Source: Pipra filicauda (taxonomy: Eukaryota > Chordata > Aves > Passeriformes > Pipridae). Taken from it: a stretch of DNA of 64,000 nt. The stretch is taken from assembly GCF_003945595.2 (NCBI RefSeq), contig NW_024103452.1:1674001-1738000 (forward strand). Direction: 5' to 3'. How positions within the stretch are numbered: position 1 is the stretch's first letter; each line of letters opens with the position of its first letter. The notes beneath the pieces are model-generated. The model made no database searches. It was not told where the DNA came from and saw nothing but the letters and a program-made list of their open reading frames with translations. Of this stretch, positions 34,449-46,961 are shown in pieces. The translations under genes were made by a program, and so were the position numbers.

Positions 34449-36389
34449 ACGTAAGGGGGTTTTGGTTGGTGATTTTTTTTTTTTTTCTAAAGTTCTGGAA
34501 ACTATTTTCCTTAAACTCCAACAATAATGAAAAACACTTGTTTGTAGCAAGGTCTGTGTTGTTGCATGGGATGCTTGCCTGGAATTTGCTGGCTTGGGGG
34601 TCAGATGAGCTCAGGACACAGACGAGGAGGTGAGTGTGGGGTGGCAGGCGAGGCGAATACCCACCAGCAGGCAAGCAGGGCTGCCAGCACCATAATGAAA
34701 TGTGGTGTATGAGGTGGTTCACCAGCCTATGCAAATAACCCTGATATTCACAGTTTTCTCATTTGCAAAAGCAACTCTTAAGACTTTCGTGCTCCAGCAG
34801 CTCTGCTGCAGAGTGTACCACCTCTAGGAGAAGGTATGAGGAACTTAGGCCCAACCTTGACTTGGGCCTGCTCCAGGAGAATTCAGCTCATGAGAGCCCA
34901 GGCTACAGTTCAGAGTGGAGCTGAGACTGTTCTCACCCACAGTGGTGCAAATCTGTTGTCCTTAAGCGAGTTGGATAATCAAACCAGAATGTTTCCCTTG
35001 CCAGGTCAATAACTCTAAAATGTTGTCTTAATGGCTCAGTCCAGTGCTGTGCCACACAGCTCTGACCAGGAGTTGTATGTCCTCTGCTCCTCTTGTGAGA
35101 AAGACCATCCCTTGCCCCTGGGGTGTTCAGGACCACACACAACCACACTGTTTCTAGCAGGAATAAGAGCTGTTGTACCTGTTGCTCTGATCTCTGGGCC
35201 ATTTGGACAGTAAATTGCCTGTGGAAGAGTCATTTCTTGCTTTGTAGCTACAGATAGACCTGATAATTGATGATTTTGGTTCATTGCAGTGTAGTTGTGC
35301 AGAACTAATCTGGGCAGAACCTCGAACACAGTGTCATGTCTTCATTGCAAGGAGTTCAGTTGAGGAAAAAGTCACTTACTGGAGCACCCTGAAGAGCTGT
35401 GGTATCACTCTTCCAGAGATCTGCCTTTGGAAAATATGTGTTCAGTTGCAGTGGAAACTGATTTCAAAGGGAAAAAGTCAGTAACAAATGAATAGAAAGG
35501 ATGGCATTGGGTTTGCTTAGCTTACCTGACCTGGTTGTATCCATAAAAATGTATGGTTGCCCTTACATGTAACAAATGGGAAGCAGGTCTAAAATACCAC
35601 TTAGCAATTTTTCCCTGACTTGGTGCCCTGGTTTTGTGGGAACCATCTTCCTTAAGAGGAGTGAATCCCACTTCTCATGCCAGCTCTGTCAAATCTGGCA
35701 GCAGATTCAAACCTTGGGAGAGAGGACATAGATTTACCTTTCATCGGGTGGCACATTTTTCAAATGTGCTAAGTGATTTACACCGGACAAGACTGGGCAT
35801 TGTAACCTTCTGGTGGCCCTAGTAGTGCTCAGATGCACACAGGGGCAATCAGAAAGCAGTTTCAGTATATCTGCTTCAGTCTGCCAGCTGTCACAAACCC
35901 ATAGTTGCATATTATCTTGCCTTTTTTTTTTTTTTTGGTTGGACAGATGACAGAGGAGGAGATTGTACATTCGAAGGAGTTTTATGAGAGGTCATTTTTT
36001 TCTGGTGGCACTGGAACGTGCTTTTCTAAGCGTGGAAACTGCGGAGGTCAGAGGAGTCTCTTCCTGCTTTTGCAATAGCAATAAGTTTCAGTTTACAAAA
36101 CAGTTTCCCTGGGACACGAACATAAGGCATTTGACAGCCTTGTTAGAGATAAGTTGTTTGGGAATATTTTTTTTCCAGATCACTTTTATGACAGTTATAA
36201 GAACCCTCAAACAAGAAAAAAAATCAATATATTTTGAAGTGCTCAAAGCTTAAAAAAACCTCCAAAATCAGTGGGGGAAAGAAGGGCTAGGTGTGTTGTT
36301 TTTTGTCCACCTAGATTTGTCTTTAAAATAATTCTCTCAAAGCCTCAAATATTTTCTCCCACATAGGAGAGTTATTTTTAGTCCAGTTT
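34449..36389. other. Noncoding; 15-T tract at 35922-35936
   Basis: The 15-T run is the only simple repeat of note. ATTGCAG at 35284-35290 precedes a 67-codon frame (35284-35484), giving a weak acceptor-like context. No donor or known protein supports an exon. Confidence 0.4.
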
Positions 36390-36423
36390 ATTATTATTCA
36401 GTAGTAATTATTATTCAGTAGTA
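36390..36423. repeat. Exact tandem duplication, 17 bp x 2
   Basis: The unit ATTATTATTCAGTAGTA occupies 36390-36406 and 36407-36423 without mismatch. Confidence 0.9.
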
Positions 36424-39400
36424 AAGCAGTATCTTCCATGATAGATAACTTTGAGAATGCTCTTTGAGAAGGGAAGGAAATTTGACCCGGTCAGTTTCTT
36501 AGTGGAACAGCTAAGAGCCCTTTCCAACATGAAGAACAGGACATGTTTCCCCCAGACACCCGTGAAGACGTACATTCGTAAGGAAGAGCATCTTTGACAT
36601 CTCTTGTGATGGACATGAGGCTTTTCAAGTAGGCTGCAAGCACCTACAGTGTTTTCAAAGAGCATGGGGTCACCAAGTAGGACTGAAATCATTCACCCTC
36701 CTTACCCACTGCTTGTCCCACAGCCACCAGTAATGCTGTGTGTCCCATAGGGCTGCTGGCACTGCCAGTAAATGAGCTTGTAAATAATCTGGACAAGATC
36801 CTGGGAGAGAGGATTTGTCTGATGGGGTGGGAAGTGGTAGAGGTTGACCTACTCTTCTGTTCTCCCACTTCCTGTAGGATTTTATTTCAAGAACTCTCCT
36901 CTCTGTTTCTTTGCTTTGGTGCTTTACTCCACTCTGTTTTCCTCCTTCAAAGTTTTATTGTTCCTATTTTTACAGCCCCCTTCCCACTCCCCTCCCCACT
37001 TTCTGCTGCTTTTATATTTTGAGAGCCAATGATGAGAACAGTCACAGCACTTGCTACGAACAGAGCCTGAGCAAATAGGTTTGATAGCTTTACTGTTATC
37101 AAGGGCAGCTTTATTATTCATTTGTTCCATTGCAATTTTTAAATTTCCAACAAAAAGTTTTGGAGGATTATCTTAGAAGCGGGAGCATGGCAGTAGAGCT
37201 GCTGGGGAAGTCCCAAAGGACTTGCCTTGAGAAGACAGCATGGAGTGCGTTGAAAGAGGCTCCATGTAATAATTCTTGCTCCACCTTCCCCTGACACTTC
37301 AGATGAGTGATCTTTGCCTTTTCCTGAATTAAAAAAGGCTGACCAAAGATGTCCCTTCCAGCAGGTCAGTGTGCCTGCTGCTTCACGATAAGCATGCTTT
37401 ATGTCAAACAGCTTAGGTCAGTGCAAGTTTTCTCTGCCCTTGGGCCGCTCTCGTGTTGTGATAGCTGCTGCTGCCCTTCCTGCTGGGAGTGGGTATTGCT
37501 CAGCAAGGGGAGAATGCCATGGCAGGTTGTGGGAGAGGAAGCATATCACTGACAAAGAGGAAGAAAAAGGTGGAGACTAAGACTTTGTGCGAGGCCCCCT
37601 CCCAAATGCCTCTTAATCATCTTGTGTCACACCCCTGGTGCCTCCTGTTTAATTCCAGGAAGTCCTTAACTCTTACCTAGTTTCCCAACTATTGCCATAT
37701 GCAAGAAAATGGTGCTTAAACCAATTGCTGCTGAGGCCTTTTGAAACCTTGAGTTGATCTTTGATGGCTTGACTCTGTAGCCAGCCAAGGCATAGTGGAT
37801 CAGCTCTTGAAGGTTGGCCGTCCCCAGCTCCACAAGCTCTGTAAGCTAAGCCCAATGAGCACATCGGTGTGGAATGGCTCCATGCTGCAAAGGCTGTTTC
37901 ATGTTGTTTTAAACTCAAAAGCTGGAAAATTCAGAGCCAGCGCTAAATATTTGTTCCACTTTCAAAGCTGAGCATCAGGGAGCCATTCCTTAAATAGTGG
38001 ATGTCTGTTCTCTGAGCCCAGATGTGTTTATAGCATGGGTCTTGCCAGTGTTTTCCTTTCCTCCTGTTGCCCTCGTGTATGTGCGTGTAGCTTTCTAGCC
38101 ATCCATCTTTACACTTTAAAGTTGGTGTGAGGGGTAGCAGCTGTTCCTTCTTCAATACAGGTGGCAATAATATTGTACAAATTGTTTTGAACCCTAATCA
38201 GTAAACCTTGCCACACAAGTGATCCTGTTTCTTGCCAGACGCGATAAATTGGACTCAGTTTTGGATCAGATGAAATGTTAGACAAAATACATTAGTCAAA
38301 GACACTTCAGAGTATCAGTTACTTTCCTGTGGTATGTAAGCAATAATTCAGTTCTTAAAACCTTCCACCTGGATTTGGAAGGTCACCTGAGCTCCTGTTG
38401 CAGGCATTTAGCAGTGAGTTAGTGTGAGGTAGCAGTGAGGTGATAAACAGTAACACAGTGCAATCTATGTAACTAGAAACAGCAGTAGGCTTCAGCCTGG
38501 AATTTGGGATATTGGTCTTTATTAATCTATATAACTGGGTACAGGCTGGAATGTTCCTGTCGCTCACTATCATCTTACACAGGCAGCCAATCTCAAATTA
38601 TCGCAGCTTTATCCTTTCTTTAAATAGCCTAAGTTGGGCAGACTTATGGTAATGACAATGCATAGAGATGCACCAAGCACAAATTGACATCTCCTGAAGG
38701 TCAGTCATTCCCTCCCTTTCACCTTCCCTGGCTGCCTTTGCCCTAGTGTGTGCGATGGAGAGGTTATCCTGAGTGAACCAGAGGAATCAAGAGGTGAGAT
38801 GCTTAGGAGAGGGGAGCTTTTTCTTTCCATAACGTATCCACCACTTTTCCTTGCCCTGAGTTAAACCTGCTGATTCTCTCAGGGAAAGAAGGTGCTGAAG
38901 GAGGGCAGTAGGGTTATCCTCTTGTTACTGGTGCCGTGCTCTAACAGTGCTGGTGAAGGGATCTGTCAGGTTTGGCTTTGTTTGACTTAGGTGCTGCACA
39001 AAGCTTAACAAATGATGTGGCTTGGAGTGATGGAGTTGCATCACTTCAAGTAAATTCAGTAAGAGGTTGATGTGAGAAGGGATAGATTCCATCTGCAACT
39101 CTTACAGCAGGTTCCTTCCCCTGACCATAAGAACAGCAAAGGTGAAAGTTCTGAGAGTTTAAACAAAGTTTTCTACTTTTATTTTTAAAGCAGTCATGCT
39201 GGTACTTGTGTGTAGAAATTTTCTTTCTAATCCAGCAGAGGAGATAACATGTAGAGGAAGTCAGAATGGCCAAGACAAAACCACGATTTTCTCTACTGCA
39301 GTCTGAGAAAAATCACGTTCTCATTTACTGCACCTCTACCTCCATCATATTTCAGCACCGCAAATTGGAAAAGAATGAAGTCGATTGTCAGGGTGTTTAA

Positions 39401-39892
39401 GCCAAAACAGCCAGCTGAGTCAAATAAGGAAAAGATGGGAGTTATGACTTAAATAGTTGAAGAGTGGGTGGTAATCTGATAAATTCTGGGGCAAATCACA
39501 GGAAAGCCAATGCAGAGTTGAAGTCAGGAAGGGATTAGAAGAAGGTAATAAAATTCATAGTAATTAGTGTAAAATTGTCTTGTGAACTAATTGCAATGCA
39601 ATTTTGGTAAGACGTTCACTGTTTGGTTGGTAGAGGTAATGTTTTGATATCTGCTTAAATATATAGCTATTAAAATTTCTATGAAGACATATGATTTGTT
39701 CCACATGATGTTCTGAGTAAAAAACAAACCAACATAAGAGTAATTAAAGACATCAAATTAATTGCAATCTGGCTAATAGTCATACTTTCTAAAGTAATTG
39801 TAAATGAGGAAGGATTCAGAATCGATGTTCCTGAGAGACAGACCAAAGGGTTCATTCTTTGAGGCCCTGAGGCTCAGAGTACTCAGTTGTTT
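36424..39892. other. Noncoding, no feature recognised
   Basis: Unique sequence with pyrimidine-rich patches (36960-37010). Open frames stay below 100 codons, and none is recognisable. Confidence 0.5.
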
Positions 39893-39932
39893 GGGTTTTG
39901 ACCTGAGAACACGGGTTTTGACCTGAGAACAC
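39893..39932. repeat. Exact tandem duplication, 20 bp x 2
   Basis: The unit GGGTTTTGACCTGAGAACAC occupies 39893-39912 and 39913-39932 with no difference. It is followed by GTCGTA. This is the longest of four exact two-copy duplications in the window. The complete identity points to a recent event, or conceivably an assembly artefact. Confidence 0.93.
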
Positions 39933-41248
39933 GTCGTATTTCATTAGACAAAGACAATGATGATGATGCAACCAGTGATGAAGTAATAAGGGACAATGTC
40001 AAGGACAGGACCGCTCTTTAGCAACCTCTGCCTTGTCTGCTAAACTAATCTCATCCCAAAAAATGTGTATTTAAATCTTCAGTCAAATTCAAAGTGCTTA
40101 CAGACCAAAAATGTGCTTTTAGAGCCATAGCTCTAAAATGTAGACCTCCTACTCTACATTTGACTGGGAGGTAGTGTTTTGGAAACCAATGACTCAGGCT
40201 TGTTTATAATGGATAATCAACTAAACACGTGCTCCCTGTGTGACAGAGTATACCTGAAAGCAAATGCTACTGTATTGGATTAGAGCAGATTGCTGAGTAA
40301 AGGTCAAGGAGGTGGTATTTCCAAGTGTACAGCATTAATGAGACCATTTCTGAAATGTTTACGCTTTTAAAAGGATTTTGACAGATGGGCAGAGAACAGA
40401 GAATGGCTGAGCTGCATGAGCATAGGTTGAACTGTGCTGTCTAAAGAGAGACGAGAATCTCAGTCAATTTATTTTGTCAAAGATGACATTTTATATTCAT
40501 CTACTAATGCCTGAAAGCAGAGAGAGAATTAATAATTGCAGATTATCTCTGAGCATAGCAAGGGGGTCAGGTGCTGGAGGTGGACAAATGCAGATTAGAA
40601 AATGGGCTACTAGAAATGCCTTTTGCTTTCAGTGTCAGCAACTAACCACTTAACTCAGGATGCAGGGCTTGCCTGTTACATGAAGTCTAAGAAAACATTG
40701 CATCCATTTCAAAAAGAAAGGATTCTGGTAAACAAGAGTTTGTGGTAAAGGCACAAGTGTTGTGCTAAAAATGCTGTGGCCATTGTAGTTCAAGCAGGTC
40801 AGGCCAAGTGAATTTACTAATTTCAGCAGCTCTAGACAGAACTGATTTCTCCCCTGTGATTTTAACAATTTGGAGTAAAAACACTGAATACCTGGAAACA
40901 ATCAAATGTCCGATTGTTGCGGGCGGACGTGTAGGGAAACTCTGTTTGATCTGAGCATCTCAGGTGAAAAGGGGAGAGCAGGCAGTGAATGTCATCTTTC
41001 AGTCTGCCAGCCAAGTGTGAAGCTCCTTGGGGACGCTGCCACCAACTACCAAGCTGTCACCCAGTACTCTGTGTTTGGCTCAGTTCCTCTGCTCACTCAG
41101 TGCCATTCCTGGTGTATGTTAAAGCAGGCAATCTGCTTAACTTAGGGTTTTCCCATGTTCTCTTGAGGAAGGGTATCTTGTGCTTGGAAGCTGTGACATG
41201 TGAGAAGATCCATCAGAAGGGTCACTGAGGTGGTTCTGTGGTAGCAGT
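39933..41248. other. Noncoding, no feature recognised
   Basis: Contains a short GATGATGATG stretch at 39957-39968. The two overlapping 79-codon frames at 40906-41228 are shadows of each other. Confidence 0.45.
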
Positions 41249-41273
41249 GGGGGGGCCTTAAGGGAGGAAAGGG
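41249..41273 (+). other. Potential G-quadruplex motif
   Basis: A seven-G run (41249-41255) can supply two GGG tracts. Further GGG tracts at 41262-41264 and 41271-41273 give four tracts with loops of 1, 6 and 6 nt. This meets the usual pattern rule. No promoter context is visible. Confidence 0.6.
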
Positions 41274-44200
41274 TGGCTGTATGGACGCTTTGTGGTATTC
41301 TAGTGATTAAATTCCCTGGAGAGAGAGTAAGCCAGACCTTGGGTCAGTATCTTGAGTCTGTTCAAAACACAAACAAGGATGAAATCAGCATTTACTAATC
41401 CTTTTCACCCTATGCCTACCCATTATTTTTATGGTTTCACAGCCATAGTGTTTCTGTTGGATTTGTTCCACTTCTGAATACTGCAAATACTGAGTAAAGG
41501 TGAAGCTTTTTCATAGTAGTTTTTGAGCAGCAGTCAGCCTTTCAAGAGGGATGTGGAAGGACAAAGTTCTTTATACACTAAGGAAAATACCAAGATTGCT
41601 CTCTTTTGGGCCCATGAGGAGCTGAATATTTATGTCAAGTTACAACTGTTTTTCAAATTTGTTATATCCTCAGAATATAAATCCTACAGAACACAATATT
41701 AGGCAAACTGTACATAAATACATTGAAGGCTGAGCGGTAACAGACGTACTGTACCTATATACATAGGACAGTCTATATCAGGATGAGCTTCTTGGACTTC
41801 TGTGGGATCTGAATCCTAGTTTTGGGACAGCAGGAACCTGTCAGTGACTGTAAGTACAGGTTTGTATGCATGTGAATCAAGATAACCCCACGAACATCTT
41901 TCTTCTGTAGATGCAATAGGAATGGAAATGTAAGGCATTTGGCTGCATTTGGATGTAAGAGGAGGCATTTCATGTTAGGTAACATGCAGCCTGCAAAGCT
42001 ATTCCTTGCTAACTTAGGAGACTGAAAGGAGTAGGGTAGCAGGCACACCTATCTTCATGGTAACTGCACTCCGGTGAGCGTGATATGTGGTGGGAACTAA
42101 GTAGGAGTGAGAGGAAGGGGTTCACTAATCTCTCTGAAAGTGAGACAAGTTGAAAGAGAGGCACAGAGAGTCATTACTCAATGTAGAGATAACTGTCTCT
42201 TAAATGATCTGCCTCCACCACCCCAGAGGTCAACATGGACAATCTGTGAAGCTTATCTGGCATGTGTGACCTGCAATGGTGTAATAAAACATGTGTTTGA
42301 CTATCCATCCTCTGTGTGAGTGTTTGGTACCTGAAGAATCCTGGTTAAGGTACCATGGGCTAAGAATAAGCCTTTGCAGCACAAATACACTCAAAAAACC
42401 TCTTGATTCCTTCAGTAAGGCCTTCCTCTTATTTTCAGCACAAACACTGCAGAGCAAGGCTTTTTTCACAGGTAGTGCAAACACATCTCATGTTTTTCTG
42501 AGGCACTTTGACTTCTTGGGAGGTTGGAAGAACCTTGATTTTTACATCCATTGGCAGCCCAGAATAATTTTCCAAATGGAATAAACATTGCAGTCAGAAG
42601 AAGAACTTGTGATGTTAGTATGATTGTGTCTGTACTGGGGCCTTCCCTATGACCAGATTTTAGGTGGAGTGATTTTTAAAAGGTATTGATTTTCACAGCT
42701 ATGATAGAGCCAAAGTAGATTTAAGGACTGGGGTCCTCTATATCTTCCTTTCATAGCAATGGCATTGCCCCTGTGTTTATTCTGGTTCATGGGACAGATT
42801 TAGAAAAGCTTGTTTTGATAAACTCTTTGCTTGCTTGGCTTGGCATTCCCAAACACTGTGTCAACTTTCCACAGAGCTGTCTTGGTTGGGTCAGTTGGGG
42901 AATGCAGATCAGCAGTGCTCAGCCAGCAAGTGGCATGACTCAAGGAGAAGATAATTGGCTTTATTTTTTTTTTCCCCTGAGTAATTACACAAGAATTGCA
43001 AAGCTACTTTCCAAAAGTTGGAAAAGAGGGTCTTCCAGAAATAGATTTGAATTTTCTGTTGGGTGCGTGGGAGTTGAGATGTGATGTTAAAATTGTGATA
43101 ATTTTGATAGCGATGGTAATTGTAATACTTTCCTTTGGGTGGGAGGTGTTTCTAGATGTGTAGCTCATTCCTTGTGTGTTTTTCTGTGGTTACATCTGCA
43201 GCACAAGCCACAGTTTCTTGTGTGGCTGCTGCCAGCTACTTGGGGAGTGAGTGTTGGGGAGTTTGCTCTTATACCAGCAGGAGGAGAGGGGAGAAAGATG
43301 CATGGAGAAAGCTAGAGACAAGACATAAGCACTCAGCAACCAGTCTGTGTCAGAAGATTTCCAGAGTACCAAAGAGAAGTGTCTTGGCTGCCTGGAGGGA
43401 CCTTTGTGGCTCACTCCATCTCTCTTGATCATCTCTCTCTCATTTTAACACTTTCTGTCCTGAGCTCCCCTGTGTAGATACGCAGGTGGTGAGTACCTGG
43501 AGGTGGCTTAGTAAACATAGGAAGAACAGAGTGATTGGCCACTATAAAACTAAGTAAAATAAAATGATAACACAGACAGTGGGAGCCAGAAACTAAACAA
43601 CACAGAAAAGAGAGGGAAGGCTGATGGGGTAGTTCACACTTTCTAGTAGGCTGGCATGTTTGCTAAGAGAAAAAAAGTAAGATTTGGGCATGCGGCACTT
43701 CTTCAGACTTGCATGTCTATTGTTTTCTTAATTTCAGTTTGCATAATGCAAGGTATTGCTTCTCTGAGACCTGCTTGTCATTTACATGCTTATAGTACTG
43801 TGGCTCTGCCTGTCACCAGGATGCTGACAGAGAAGTCATTTTGCAGGCATTTGCTAATGGAGAGTGGATGCTGGAGGGATTCTGGTTTGGGCATTGTTTT
43901 ATTTGTGGAGGCAAAAATGCTGAAGACTGAAGAAAATAAGTGAAATGAAGAGGAAATGAAAACTTATTCTAATTTCCAACCAAACCATAATACTGACCAG
44001 GATAAACACATTTTCAGTATGTGGGAATGACAGTGTCTTTCAGCTTTGGTCACTCACTCTTTTCTGTGGTATTTCCCCACTGGGGATGTTTGGGGGCAGC
44101 AGTCAGACCTTCCTCCACCTTTCTTCACTCGGGTTCATCTTCTCAGCCACCTGGGTTTCCACTTCAGGAGGTCCCAGCTAGCATGAGCAGGTGGCTGTTG

Positions 44201-45422
44201 GGAGCAGCAGTCCCACCCTTCATCCTGTGCCACCTCCCAGGCATTTGCCCGGCTGGAGCAGAGCTGGCCACTGCCCTCCTCTCCTCACCCTCTAACAGCT
44301 CTCTCCTCCCATGTTGTTATATTTAACCCTGATTGGAGTCTTGATTCGCTTCACCCTGTGGCCTCCTGCTTCTGCCAACAGAAACAGACTGAAATTGCAG
44401 AATTAACCCCAGTTTCTTCAGGCTTCCCAAGCCTTTCTCAGCCTGGGCAGCTCATCTCCATCTGCTGGAAGTATCTCCCCTGGTAATGTGAAAGGTGCAC
44501 AGTTTTTTCCACTACATCACATAAGGACAGGCTCATATTGCCTTTGTTGTAGACTTGGGAAGAAGCCTGGCACAGCATACCTAGGCTTCAGTGAAAAGTT
44601 ATTGGATACCGCAATACATTAATAAGTTGTAAGATGTGTTTGTAGTCAGGTGTTTTTCTCCTCAGCTTTCCTCATGTTTTTCTCTATGAAATTTCACCCA
44701 GTCTCTTGGTATTGTCCTCAGGACCGTTCCACCCATGATAGTCAGGAAGGAAAAGAGATTCCAAATAAATAACTATTACAATCACAAAGTTGTGGGAATA
44801 CAACTCTAAATTGGAAAATGCATCAGAAATGTATTTCTGCATGGACTTTCTATATTTTAGTTTGGTCTGACTGCACTGACCTCAATAGGTTTCAAGCATA
44901 ATCCACCACCCCAAGCCCTGCTGAAGTCAGATGACTTGGTTCCTACCTCTATTAACTGCAAGTGTGCACTATATGCAGCTATATCTGGAGTAGTCAGACT
45001 CCCTTTGTCGTCAGGAAGAGAGTAAATGTGTTTTGGCTCTAATCAGTCTGACCTATTTTAGTTTTCTGCCTAAGTATGTGGACTTACATCTTTTCATGGA
45101 GCATAATCGAGTTGCCAATAATGAGTTCAGGTTTGGATATCTACGTCAGCAGATGTCTACCCTCAGACTTTCCAGTTACTTCACATGGCTCCCAGCCAGG
45201 TCTTGGCAGATCAGCATTTAGTCATGACCACTCACGTAGTTACAGCAACAATCATTTTTGAGTTCTTGCCTCTGAAGATCCTTAACTAAGTGGATATGGT
45301 GCTATTAGAGAGAAAGCCCACAGGTTATTATAATTTAACTGCCCTGTGTGTGGTGAAGAGCTGTTCAGTGATGACTGATAACTGTTTCTATACCTTTAAT
45401 GACAAACAACAGTTTACAGTAC
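41274..45422. other. Noncoding; G+C-rich block at about 44080-44480
   Basis: No exon or known repeat is recognised. The block at 44080-44480 is pyrimidine-rich and holds a 101-codon frame (44021-44326) rich in Ser, Pro and Leu. It lacks any recognisable domain. Confidence 0.42.
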
Positions 45423-46115
45423 AAGAATCTCAGAATAATTCCGGTAGGAGAAAGGACCTTTTGAACTCACCTAGCCCAACCCTAGCTCAAAGCAGGGCCA
45501 GCTATGCCTTTGTCCAGTTGATCTTGAAAACCTCCAAGGATGGAAGCATCATGGTCTCTGCTTTGGCTGTCCTTGGGGAAAATGACTGTCCTTACATTAG
45601 GTCAGAAACTCCCTTGCTTTGATATACAGCTTTTGTGTCTCATCCTCCTATCATGCACCTCTGAAGAGCCTGTTTCAGACTTCATGGTAACCTTCTCATA
45701 GGTACTGTAGGGCTGTTTGTAGATCACCCCCAAAGCCATCACTTCTCCAGGCTGAATGATTCCTGGTTCCTCAGCCTCTCTTCATAGGTGGATGCTCCAG
45801 CTGAGACCATCATAGTGGCCCTATGCTGAACTCACCCTAGGCTATCAGTATCTTTCCTGTATTGGCGAGGGGTTGGAATGGGTGAAACTGGACGCAGTGT
45901 CTAGCTATGCTCTAATGAGCACAGAGCAAAGGGGAATAACCAGTTCACCATATCTGCTGGCTGTGCTCCTGCTGGTGCAGCCCAGGGCTGTGCCAGCTGT
46001 CATTGCTGTCAGTGTGTGCTGCTGGCACGCGTGTAACCAATTCTGTACCAGCGCTCCCACATCCCTTCTGGTAGCCAGTTGCTCCCCAACCTGTACTGTT
46101 CAATTAGTAGGGTTT
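45423..46115 (-). mobile_element. CR1 LINE 3' end, long copy (about 690 bp), antisense
   Basis: On the plus strand it starts AGAATCTCAGAATAATTCCGG and continues through AGCCCAACCC, GATCTTGAAAACCTCCAAGG and CTGAATGATTCCTGGTTCCTCAGCCTCTC. It then reads GTGGCCCTATGCTGAACTC, GAAACTGGACGCAGTGTC, CACAGAGCAAAGGGGAATAACC and CTCCCCAACCTGTACTG. These follow, in order, the reverse complement of the CR1 3' region, including the part that encodes the end of the reverse transcriptase. Many substitutions and small gaps show it is old. The plus-strand frames at 45290-45622 and 45873-46118 are antisense readings of this element. This is the longest CR1 piece in the window. Its far end, near 46115, is approximate. 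Confidence 0.92.
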
Positions 46116-46479
46116 TGACAGAAGCTTTCTATGAGAGCTGCGGTAAGGTGTAGTAGTCACTCTTATTCATTATCATTGTTGTGCGTATAGTATAGCTTTA
46201 AAAAAATCAAGTCTGTTGGTATGTATTTGGAATAATTCTCTAAAGCAAAATGCTCACTGGGATTCATTATTTAGCTGAATCCTGATAGAAATAGAAGTAT
46301 GAATCTGATGTGTGAACTCCCAACAGCTCCCATAAAAAGAACAGTTAGTTCTGTTTCTGGGAGCTGCTGGTGCTGTTTGGAATGAAAGCTGTGAAGTGCT
46401 GGGGTGCTCAAGGCTGCTTGTGTACAGCCTTTTTATTTTCTTTTTAGCACTTGGTGTGCACAATGTGCGCCCACTGTTG
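46116..46479. other. Noncoding, no feature recognised
   Basis: Unique sequence between the CR1 and a possible MIR. Nothing further is seen. Confidence 0.4.
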
Positions 46480-46640
46480 AATTCACCCTTATGATTCCCT
46501 TGTGAAGTAGGAATGAGTTTTACTCACTGTTTAAAAGGGAGAAGCCATGATGCAGAAACCCAGACACATCTGACCTAATTTTAATTGTGAGAAAGTTAGA
46601 CATGCAGTCCCAGGCTAGGAATCCACAGTCCTTCTAGAAA
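46480..46640 (-). mobile_element. Possible MIR SINE, antisense, highly diverged
   Basis: The order of GAAGTAGGAATGAGTTTTAC, TCACTGTTTAAAAGGGAGAA, a middle section with AAAGTTAGACATGCAG, and CTAGGAATCCACAGTCC parallels the reverse complement of MIR. In MIR these correspond to the 'GAGGTAGGTA..CCCATTTTACAGATGGGGAA..GGTCACACAGC..GGGAATCGAACCC' order. Identity by eye is low, and chance resemblance is possible. Confidence 0.33.
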
Positions 46641-46941
46641 GAGAGAAATGGGTCCCTCCAGGGTTTCCTGGATTTCTCCTCCTCCCTACTTGTTTTTGGG
46701 GTGAGAAATAGTCTGTCTGTTTTCACTGATGCTGGCAGAACCTGAACAGTCAGTCTGAATTATTAGTTTTTAAGTGAGACTTGGGGCAAAATTCCTAGTT
46801 AAAGCTAAGCCTTGGCATCACGATTTAAGTGGTTCTTCCCCAGACTAGTCACAGAGAACTGAGAGTGCTTCTAGGTTTTCCTCCAAATTAAACAAAGCCT
46901 CCAGACCATCCCTTATGTTGCCTGAGGGATGTCATGGAAAT
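46641..46941. other. Noncoding, no feature recognised
   Basis: Unique sequence, with no open frame or repeat of note. Confidence 0.4.
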
Positions 46942-46961
46942 GGGGGGGAGCGGGCTGAGGG
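46942..46961 (+). other. Potential G-quadruplex motif (compact)
   Basis: A seven-G run (46942-46948) followed by GGG at 46952-46954 and 46959-46961 gives four GGG tracts with loops of 1, 3 and 4 nt. This is the more compact and probably more stable of the two quadruplex candidates. Confidence 0.65.

Noticed and set aside
34303..34734. 143-codon minus-strand frame with Tyr/Ile/His repeats
   Set aside because: The repeat residues are a translation of the TG/TA microsatellite.
44880..44940. Possible further ancient repeat fragment around a 'CTCAATAGG' segment
   Set aside because: The resemblance to old amniote repeats was only a few words long and could not be extended.
45290..46118. Two plus-strand frames (110 and 81 codons)
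   Set aside because: Both are largely or wholly antisense readings of a minus-strand CR1.
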